NCBI GenBank assembly: GCA_021234155.1
Contig: JAJEKV010000095.1
Coordinates: forward strand, 933,524-997,523
Origin: Isoetes taiwanensis
Taxonomy: Eukaryota > Streptophyta > Lycopodiopsida > Isoetales > Isoetaceae
Length of the DNA: 64,000 bases
Direction of reading: 5' to 3'
A model generated the notes under the pieces. That model saw nothing but the letters and a program-made list of their open reading frames with translations. It was not told the DNA's origin and made no database searches. The translations under genes were made by a program, and so were the position numbers. Positions within the stretch are counted from its first letter, which is position 1; every line of letters begins with the position of its first letter. Below are positions 56,092-64,000 of this stretch, one piece after another.

Positions 56092-56760
56092 AATATTATG
56101 TCCAAAAACCGATGTAAAAGTGACAATAAAAATGACAAAAATAGTGAAATCCAAATGACACTAAATGTGACAATAGAATGATGCAACAGTGACAAAAGAA
56201 AGTGATAAAAGGATGGTGTAAATGTGACTATAATGTGACAATAGAATGATATGGTTTTGACAAAACCATGTGTCAAAAATTTGACAATAAATTGACTTAA
56301 TACTGACAAGAGTAATGACAAACAAATGCTATAAGTCTGACTATAATGTGGCAACAGATGACACAACTATGACAATAGATTGACAAAGTTTTGACAAAAC
56401 CATGTGCCAAAAATGTGTCAATACACTGACTTTAGAATGACAAAAGAAGTGACAAAGAAATGATATAAATTTGACCATAGTGTAACAATAAAATGTCATA
56501 ACTTTGACAAAGATGTTGGAGAAAAAGTGGCACAAATGTGTCAATAGTGTGCCAATAGAATGCCTCAAATGTGACAAGAGGGAGAGAATAAGCCGACAAA
56601 AAAGTGAATATAAATTGACAATAAGTTGGCATCAAAGTGTCAATACGACGACAATAAAATAACAATAAATAGATTTTGAAGTGACAATAGGATGACAAAT
56701 AAGTGCCAATAAACTAACTTTAAAGTGACAAGCTCATAAGAAATTATTCGAGAAGTCAAG
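56092..56760. repeat. Degenerate TGACAATA minisatellite
   Basis: Dozens of TGACAA(T/A)A-type motifs at irregular 15-25-bp spacing. A larger ~118-bp unit, starting TGACTATAATGTG and containing TTGACAAAACCATGTG, is repeated at about 56,225 and 56,338. Minus-strand ORFs here (CHFF-rich) are products of the repeat. Confidence 0.85.
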
Positions 56761-56766
56761 GTATCA

Positions 56767-57498
56767 TCAATCATCTTCTTGACCATCATTGCCAGACTCT
56801 AATATAGTACTATCAATCAGACGTCTGCGCCTGGGTACAACATGGACTACAATCCACCATGTTGGGTTAACAGGGTTTTCAAAAAAGAAAACCTGTTCAA
56901 CTTGTTTAGGGTAAACGAAAGGTTCATTCATCTCTCCAAGAACCTGTGTTGAATCAATTTGGTAGAAACCTGAAGGATGTGATCCCATGGTCTGATTTCT
57001 GCCTCTATAAACAACTTTGAACCATTTTGCCCTCAAGATGGTTACATGGGTAAGAGCATGTTAGGGCCTACATGTTTTGGAAACTACCTGGAAAATACTC
57101 TGGGTAGTCAAAGATGATGATATATTTGAGTTCTTAACATCTTCTTGACATCATAAAGTACCTTACAACATGTATGTACTAGTACTCTTGAACATAACAC
57201 AATTTTTTTTAGTCAATCTTGTCGTCTAGGTACTTTAAAATACAATTATGTACTTGCAGAGAAGTACACAGAAAAGTACCTTTTTGGTAATTTTTTATGT
57301 AGGCCCTAACATGCTTTCACCGACATGAAATGAACGGAAGTCGACATCAATAATATCAGTAATTTGCCCATAATTTGAAGATATGGCCGATTTCTTTAGC
57401 TTTGTGGTGGATTTATGCTGGATTCTGGTTTTTATGCTAGATTGATAGATACTACAATGCCCGAAATGGATTTGGAAGAAGTGAAAAGGAGGCAACAA
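56767..57498 (-). pseudogene. DUF4216-type transposon protein C-terminus, split by a MITE
   Basis: Minus strand reads SNYGQITDIIDVDFRSFHV (57,498-57,323 frame); after the MITE it continues THVTILRAKWFKVVYRGRNQ, then GFYQIDSTQVLGEMNEPFVY with QVEQVFFF and WWIVVHVVPRRRR. This is the DUF4216 domain found at the C-terminus of plant CACTA (En/Spm) transposon proteins. No TNP2 transposase core was seen nearby. Confidence 0.75.
57049..57322. mobile_element. 274-bp MITE inside the DUF4216 frame
   Basis: Inverted ends include GCATGTTAGGGCCTACAT (57,056-57,073) and its exact complement at 57,297-57,314. It is flanked by ACATG (57,044-57,048 and 57,323-57,327). Removing it rejoins the DUF4216 frame. 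Superfamily not determined. Confidence 0.83.
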
Positions 57499-57906
57499 AA
57501 TTGTTCAGTGTGATTTCCAACTAATGGAACAAGATTGCGTATTAAACGGGAGAAAATCATCGAAACGAGAGCGAAAGGAATATTCCTCAAATATTCCCTT
57601 TTTTTTTTTTACAAAAAGGGGGTAAAACTAGGTTAAAAAAAAAAAGATGCATGAAATTCCATTTTGACCCCCCTCCCCAAAATGACTAATTTTTTTGTGC
57701 AATGAAAGAATTGACATTTTTAAAGTGTCACTTTTCTTAGCAAATAGAATGTTCTTGAAGTATAGTTTACGAGAGAATCTCTAATTTCAGAGAATAAAAT
57801 ATTTAACAAAAAATTGAAGTAAGTCCGTAACTGAAACTGTAGTATTCTCAAAATTTGAAGATAGAATCTTCATATTCACATGCAAAATTTGATCTTTTTC
57901 TAAGAC
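57499..57906. other. Non-coding spacer
   Basis: AT-rich, with a poly-T run at about 57,598-57,611 and a poly-A run near 57,636. No feature recognised. Confidence 0.55.
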
Positions 57907-60900
57907 TCAGTTATGTACAAAAGTGTGAGGAGTGATGAGAGAGGGATCCAGGACGTCATCATGTTCATTTATGCCATCCTCATCACCTTCACTTCTTTCA
58001 CTATCACTAGAGGAAGTGCTTGAGTTATCTTCCTCATCACTATCAACAGATGGTGAAGCATTGCCACCACCTTCTTCATCCTCTTCTTCGTAATTACAAG
58101 CTTTTTTAAGCAAATTGATAGTCCCTGGCGTGAGCGATTGTCGATTTCAATTTAAAATCATAGCATAATATAGTCCGTCATTAAGGATCAGCTCATCCCT
58201 ACAACCCACCTTCTTGGACTTTCTCCCTTTTCCTTGGCTTCTCATTTCTAACTCATATCTACCTTCAAAAGCATTTTTTGAGCATGTTGCAAGCCAATGA
58301 ATCTTGAGTTTAGTGACTAAGCCTTCCTCCTTGGTACGTGTCAAGCACTTTTGCTATCGAGAAGATTCGACCTTTGTCATCCTCCTCAGTTGGAAGAGCA
58401 ATTAGCATACCCTTGGTAATTTCTGTGATATTACCTTGAGGCTCATTCCTGCGTCTTGGTCCGAGGTACATGACTCGATCCTCGTCTTCTTCTACTGCAG
58501 ATGCTAACGTAGCATTGCTTGGACCTGCTTGGTCTTTGGGGTTGATAGAAGGTGTTAGGCCATTGAAATGGTTCTTGCAACCTGTCTTAGAGCTATATTT
58601 TTCACAACAATTTTACGTTAGAAAGAAGTTACTCCACCACATCCGATCTTCTTCTAAGAAGTACTTAAAGCTGAGGAAATTCCATTTTCAATGGCTTTTA
58701 AGGATGACTTTCGGGGTACTTTTCTTTCCGCCTTGGACTCCTTAGGATTTTTGAGAGGAAGTTGCTCAAAGACGTTCTCTGAAGGAAGTGTCTGGAATAT
58801 ATTTAAGGAAGCGTAATCCCTCTGGTGGACTCCAGTCCTTAGTTGTGGTATACTTCTTGCCCTGTAAGAAACTCTGGTCATCCTTCAAGTAGAACTTGAT
58901 GTGATGTTGAAAGGTGAGATCATTCAATTTGTTCACAGCTTGTTTCTCAATGCGAACGTTGAGAGAAAATAAACTCTCACGAAATCAGCGTGAGTCTCTT
59001 TAAGAAGATCGATCCTTTGGAGTGGGAGTGTAAGAATCTTCAATAATTGAACTAAAGTAGGAAGAGAGAAAGCCTTCTTCCTTCCTCGAGCCTACGAAAA
59101 TCTCTTGAACATTTGGTCAATTTGATCATGAGTGTGGCCTACAAGTAAGAAACCCAGCTTCACTTTTCTAAAGATCCCTAGCTCCACTAACATGGCACAG
59201 TACGCAAAGAGTGTTTGGTTCTTGTTCTCCCTTGTAGTATTGTCAAGTTGCAGGTAAAGCACTGGTGGTAATTGCTCTTGCTCGCACAGGACCTTGTTAA
59301 GAATTGTAATTGTGAGGTTCGGGTCACCATGCAAGTTTGGATACGTCAAGAATACTTTGCACTTTAGACTTCCTTTGAAGACCATAGCTCCTACAAGGTG
59401 GACCTTAACAAAACATTCCTCTGGCACATCTTTAGGAATGTTCAAGAAATGCGGTAGAGTAGTTTTTTTTTGGTCCATTCCATCAATCTACAGACATAAA
59501 TTGCGGTGGACGTTCAAGAGCTTTTTTTTACGTGTTTGGCAAGCTTTCTTTCTCTCTGGCGCTTGTTGTTCACGATGTCCGGCAAGGTTACGTTGCACAA
59601 TATCGTAGAAGAAATGAGGTCAAAGCATTATCTTTAAAACAAGTGAGAGATTGGAGAACATGAGCTTACTTCTTTCGACCCTCTGTCTTTGCGGTTTCTC
59701 TTTGACTCTTTAATTACGCACACCTTGAGCAAACAAACATTCTATGTCTCACGGGAATTTTCACTAAAACCGAATTCACTTTTCCGGTCACGGTGAAGTG
59801 TGAGTAAGAGATGTCTTTGGTGAGTGCAAGTCTCTTTGTACTCATTAAAAACATCTTTTGGTGATGTTATCGGTTAAATGATACATATTTTGTTAGGGAG
59901 CTTCTCACATGTTTCTCTAAAATATTTCTCCATCCATGACACAAAGAACAAGGGCATGCATGGTTACAACTCTTCTTGGTCCACAATGATCATCAATTCT
60001 TTGGATTTTTGTCCGACCTTTTGTGTATTCTAGACATTACGGTGGACCCTAAGCGGTGGACAACCATAAAGCATTTCGGCAAACTTCTTGGCCCGGTTAA
60101 TGTAGTGCAAGAAGGTGTTGCTTGGTGCGGTCTTACATGATAGGCCAAATAGGCATTACGGTCAGCCAATGTCATTGAACTGTAGTTGTCTCTAATTGCT
60201 CGTAATTTAGCCATGTTAAATTTGTTGATGCAACCCAATGAGCAGCATTTACTTCTTAAAAGTCTTCTCATTTTGTGCTCGTCCATAAGGTTTCTTCTTC
60301 TTACAGAGGAGCATGCTCTCAAACTAAAATCCACCTTGAATTTCTTGGTGGATTGGCTAGAAAATGTGTAATCTCGTTGCAATTCATTGGTGTCTTCATC
60401 TTTAAGAGAGTTCTACTCACGGGGTGACCTCCTCTACCCTTAGTGGTGTGCTTGTAGAGGAGAACAAACCATGGAAGTCGTACCCGGATAAAGGCGGAGG
60501 TGCAGTGTTGAATGAAGGCGATGGGCCACCATATGATGTGCCAGCGAAAGTTGTTGTAGCTTCTTCACAAGGAGTTCGATCAAACATGTCTCTTATAGCA
60601 GACTGAAATTCTGCAAAACCATGTGTCACCACGGTTGTGTGAAGAGGAGTAGATGTTGCAATGTCGTCTTCATTTGTTGTGAAATCGTGGTGGGAGAAGC
60701 TGTGGTGAATCTCACAGTCTTCAGAACGTGCTGTATTCCTTGTTTGTGTAAGTGAAGATGGAGAAACTACAAACGGCTGAGGTAGTCTGTTTCTAAATAT
60801 TCTCTGAGGTCGAGAATTTGTAGTGTCGGGGGATGGTACAAATGGTGGTGGAAGATTGCTTCACGTGCCTTGGTGAGGGTTGGAAAGGTGGTGGCAACCG

Positions 60901-61098
60901 GTTTCCTACTGGACTTGGAGAGGGTTGGAAAGGTGGTGGTAGTCTACTAGTTACTGGACTCGGAGTGTCTTCGAGAAGCAACAAAGACCTTGTCGAGGAA
61001 GGTGTTGAAGAAGCATCTCCGTCTTGTGTTCCATCTGAAGTAGAGGTACTTGGGCAAACAAATGGTGGTGGAAGTTTGTTCACGAAGCAGTTAACCAT
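57907..61098 (-). pseudogene. DUF7869-like transposon-related protein, multi-exon or decayed
   Basis: Segments in order on the minus strand: ATG 61,098 MVNCFVNKLPPPFVCPSTS (Pro/Ser-rich); 60,632-60,417; 60,382-59,993 with CCSLGCINKFNMAKLRAIRD and MTLADRNAYLA; 59,478-59,092 with LPPVLYLQLDNTTRENKNQT and FLLVGHTHDQIDQMF, the signature of the family; about 58,925-58,770 with HHIKFYLKDDQSFLQGKKYT and WSPPEGLRFLKYIPDTSF; 58,344-58,147 with KIHWLATCSKNAFEGRYELE; and an acidic tail to 57,907. The family occurs in plants, algae and animals as repetitive transposon-like genes; the D..RENKN and GHTH motifs suggest a nuclease-type core. Some gaps lack clear splice sites, so decay is likely. Confidence 0.68.
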
Positions 61099-61431
61099 GT
61101 TGAAGAACTGCCAAAAATTGTGGACTTGTTACTAACTCACAAGTCGATTGGACTAAAGATACTCGAGAATACAAATGCTATTCCGGAATACTAATTTGTG
61201 TGCAGCCTTTGCTGTTTGTGCACAGATGCTATTCCAGAATACACTTGGCCAGAGTGTTTGAACAAGACGTATTCCGCATCACATAGAAAAATGCAAATGA
61301 CAGTAACCTACCTTTAAAAAGGAAAATTCAGCGCCTCAGTTGTGTATTCCGCTTCCAGAGATTTAGTCGCCAGCCCGAGCGCCTTCCGATCTAAATTGAT
61401 TTGCTGTATTCCGATTCACATAGCGAAAATA

Positions 61432-63729
61432 ATGGACAGGTAAGCAATTAAAGTACATAGTACGTCTTTCGTGTGTTTAATGTTTTGCTTTTGTAAGTCA
61501 AAGTGTATTCCGGAATACACTTTGCTCTTCTCCCGAAGGGCAAAGTGTATTCTGGAATACACTTTGCTCACTGCCGAAGTGCAAAGTGTATTAGGAATAC
61601 ACTTTGCCCTTCGAGGGAGAAAGCAAAAGTGTATTAGGAATACACTTTGCCCTTCGGAGAGAAAGAGCAAAGTGTATTCCTGCTCTTCTCCCGAAGGGCA
61701 AAGTGTATTCCGGAATACACTTTGCACTTCGGCACTGAGCAAAGTGTATTCCAGAATACACTTTGCACTTCGCCAAAAGCTCAAAGTGTATTCTGGAATA
61801 CACTTTGCCCTTCGGCCTTGAAAACACTAGTTTTTTTGCACTTGAACACCATTTTTTAGCTGTAACAGACCACGAACATACCACATTTTTGTCCAATAAA
61901 GGCATAAAAAATTGTGTTAGAACGACAATATTTGTGTTTCTTTTTTTTTGTCTTTTGCTAGCCTTTAGGGCACATGATTAGTAAATCCTATTCTGGAATA
62001 TAGCTTTCGTCTCATTTTCTGTCTTAACATTATTGTCTTAAACGTTTCTGTGGCAGGGAAGAAGGCAGCAAAAGGGCATCAAAAAAAACTGTGAAGATTA
62101 AGCGTCCACACCCTCAAAAGCACACCGCTGACACGGACGAGCCTACTATTTATGAAAACTTTCAAACGCAGTGGTTCATTACCAGGGGTGCAGACGGAAA
62201 GTACAGCACATTGACGTTTCTGTACGTTTGTAAAAGTGCTGGGAACAAAAGATACGCCGACACAGAGTTTGTCAACCTTGGGACAATTAAAGAGGTCTCA
62301 GAGGTAGCCGGACAAGGAGGTCAGATGGGGAGGCTATCCTTCAAGACCTCCCAAGGGTTCATTGTTGTGGACATCGCCTTCTTTAGAATTGTCAGTGTGC
62401 AACCACAGGCACTGTACAAATTCTTTTCACACTACAGGACTAAACGCAGCCTGTCTTCACTAATTAGACAGGTTTGTACTAGTACAAGCGAAGATTTTCC
62501 TGTAAGTGAGTCAGAGCAGTCAGATGGAGGATCATCACCTTCTCCTAGTAATTCCGGGGGGTCATCAGATGGAGGGTCCTAAGAACTAGAAGAGGAAGAT
62601 CCCCTAGTGCCGCCAAAGAAACTTAGCAGGCCAAGAGCCACAATAGCCGCTAAGGAACCGAAGAAGCGGAAGGTTCAGCAGCTTGAAGTTGCTGAAATCC
62701 CCGAGGGAAGCACAAAAAAACAAAAGGGAAAAGGAAAAGCTCCCGGGGTAGCAATAAAAGAAAAGAAAGTTGATAAGACCTCCGAAAGAATGGAGGTAAT
62801 AAATGCAGAAAAATTTGTACAAGGGGTGATCTATCTCCCTGTAACTTGCATGAGGCTGCCCCCAAAGAATGAAGCTGGTGAAAGGCCGCTTCAGGTTCGT
62901 AAAATATATGCCGACCACTTAAGGAACCTGAAGGATAGAATTAGGAGCAATCCTAATGCTCATGTGGCGCCAATAGTTGTCCTTGTTGACAGGGAGCAAT
63001 GCAACACCCCCCAGGACTATGACAGAGAAAAAGCAGACACTTACACTCACTACGTCTTGGGAGGAAATCATAGCTTCAAGGCAAGAAGACAGGCAGACAA
63101 GTAAAAAAAAAAATAACCCGTGTATCTCTCAGTCCCGTAATGCGGTCATCGTGGTCTCACACCGACGAAGAAGCAAAAATCGTTGCCAACACACACAATG
63201 CTGACAACGAGTACAAATTAAAGATGAGCTTTGTCGACAAGATCCGGTTCATGCACAGGGAGTACATGATTTTTAAAGAAAAATATGGAGAAGACTTGAA
63301 GAAACCGGCCTACTCCTTAGAACTGAAGGAAGCCTGCGCAGTGGAGTGCTGCCTCAAGTACGACGAGGCTAACAAACGGCAGTCACTCATACCGCATGAC
63401 AACTGGTTTCAATTGGCCTTCAGAGACGGCAGAGTAAGTTTCTTTTGTATTCTGGAATAACTTTCTTGCCCTTCGACTGACCTCGTTAATTACTGTGCAG
63501 ATATGGACCTACAAAATGAGATATTTACCATGTTCGAGCGTGGTGAATTGAAAAGTAAAGGAAAGGTCTCAGAAAAGAAAAAAGGTTCTGATGTCCCAAA
63601 AAAAGAAATGACGATAACAGTGTGGAGAGAAATGCAGGGCTTTACTGACATGGACATACTAGAAAGGCTACTGCAGAAGGTCGTAGATAAAGAATTTACA
63701 CTAGAAGAAATGTCCAAGGAACTGCACAG
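61432..63729 (+). CDS. ParB/sulfiredoxin-domain protein, spliced, runs off the window
   Basis: Exon 1 ATGGACAG (61,432-61,439) joins in frame to exon 2 at 62,057 (EEGSKRASKKTVKIKRPHP). Exon 2 carries an unrecognised domain (FQTQWFITRGADGKYSTLTF), a Ser/Gly/Asp-rich linker, a TAA at 62,580, a Lys-rich segment and then a ParB/Srx-like domain: VIYLPVTCMRLPPKNE, VRKIYADHLRNLKDRI, APIVVLVDRE and YVLGGNHSFKARRQ. GGNHS sits where ParB has GxRR and sulfiredoxin GGCHR. A 32-bp intron-like gap (63,101-63,132) leads to HTDEEAKIVANTHNADNEYK; an intron (63,434-63,500) leads to IFTMFERGELKSKGKVSEKK, with one base missing near 63,508. A donor at 63,730 continues past the window. Similar proteins are known to me mainly from invertebrates and non-flowering plants. 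Function unknown. Confidence 0.68.
61440..62056 (+). other. Intron 1 of the ParB-like gene
   Basis: GTAAGC at 61,440 and CTGTGGCAG ending 62,056; 617 bp, with an array of palindromes in its first half. Confidence 0.65.
61497..61815. repeat. Palindrome array GTGTATTCCGGAATACAC
   Basis: Seven full and one half copies of a ~26-bp palindrome whose core is GTGTATTCCGGAATACAC, flanked by CAAA/TTTG, with CCGG varying to CTGG, CAGG-like or AGG. Period about 45-50 bp. Spacers (CTTCTCCCGAAGGG, CCTTCGG) are themselves inverted. Single cores occur upstream (61,180-61,260) and in later introns. Confidence 0.93.
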
Positions 63730-63777
63730 GTAAAGACGACAGAACTTTCGTTTTAGGTTTCTTTCCTTAGCACTAAG

Positions 63778-63890
63778 CGTATTCCAGAATACACTACGAA
63801 TACACTAAGCAAAAGTGTATTCCGGAATACACTTTTGCTTGACGTTGAAAGCAAAAGTGTATTCCGGAATACACTTTTGCTTTACGTTAA
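63778..63890. repeat. Second palindrome cluster, next intron
   Basis: Two full copies of AAAAGTGTATTCCGGAATAC... extended to GCAAAAG/CTTTTGC, plus a degenerate copy (GTATTCCAGAATACAC), in the intron that begins at 63,730. Confidence 0.9.
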
Positions 63891-64000
63891 GAGTTTGTCA
63901 ATGGCCTTAAAAAATACTAGTGTTATGTGAAGTAGATTAAAGAGGAGGCCAAGAGAATTCCATAATTCAAGTACTGTAGTAGAAGACCAGCCTCATAACA

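Noticed and set aside
56088..56698. Minus-strand ORFs of 78-92 codons rich in CHFF/LLSLL
   Set aside because: Generated by translating the TGACAATA minisatellite.
61497..61815. CRISPR-like array
   Set aside because: Units are palindromes with related, not unique, spacers in a plant intron; no cas genes.

Overview
The window is nuclear DNA from a land plant with a repeat-rich genome. The evidence is LTR retrotransposons primed by initiator tRNA-Met, a plant copia/chromovirus pair, Helitrons with a CTAG end, PLS-type PPR remains, a GDSL-lipase gene with short introns and an NF-YC-like histone-fold gene. LINE and transposon-like families uncommon in flowering plants (jockey/CR1-like LINE, DUF7869-like, ParB-like) make a fern, lycophyte or bryophyte more likely than an angiosperm. 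That is inference; no species marker was recognised.

Layout. 1-0.6 kb: end of a histone-fold gene. 2.25-9.26 kb: copy A of a 7-kb segmental duplication carrying a dead, truncated copia element with a hAT-like MITE inside it. 9.26-14.21 kb: two LINE fragments, a third MITE copy and a large foldback element built of AGATTC repeats. 14.21-34.45 kb: copy B of the duplication, split by a complete 13.2-kb Ty3/gypsy chromovirus (14,798-27,993; target duplication GCCAT). 34.5-36.5 kb: the right copia LTR, split by another foldback-derived block. 36.9-39.05 kb: PPR remains and a NAA40/NatD-like acetyltransferase fragment. 39.06-50.43 kb: two Helitrons joined head to tail; the second contains an X-Y-X duplication that carries exon 1 of a GDSL lipase. 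51.1-54.7 kb: the parent GDSL gene, disrupted. 55.7-61.1 kb: a small unknown ORF, a minisatellite, a DUF4216 transposon fragment cut by a MITE, and a DUF7869-like gene on the minus strand. 61.4 kb to the end: a divergent, spliced ParB/sulfiredoxin-like gene whose introns carry arrays of a perfect palindrome.

The strongest candidate for something undescribed is in the gypsy element. Between its 5' LTR and gag, on the coding strand, lies an intact 441-codon ORF whose last ~122 residues are a near-complete histone H3. Its core is strongly conserved, but the tail lacks the K9/S10 segment and K27. It is fused to an unrecognised ~200-residue N-terminal region and a charged Gln/Glu linker. The same element encodes a chromodomain integrase. 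Two more, broken, accessory frames lie between the H3 ORF and gag.

A second candidate is the divergent DUF7869-like/ParB-like gene pair with its palindrome arrays at 57.9-64 kb.

Caution: near-identical copies in this window differ mostly in short clusters at CAG/CTG sites. Some frameshifts called here may be consensus errors rather than mutations.
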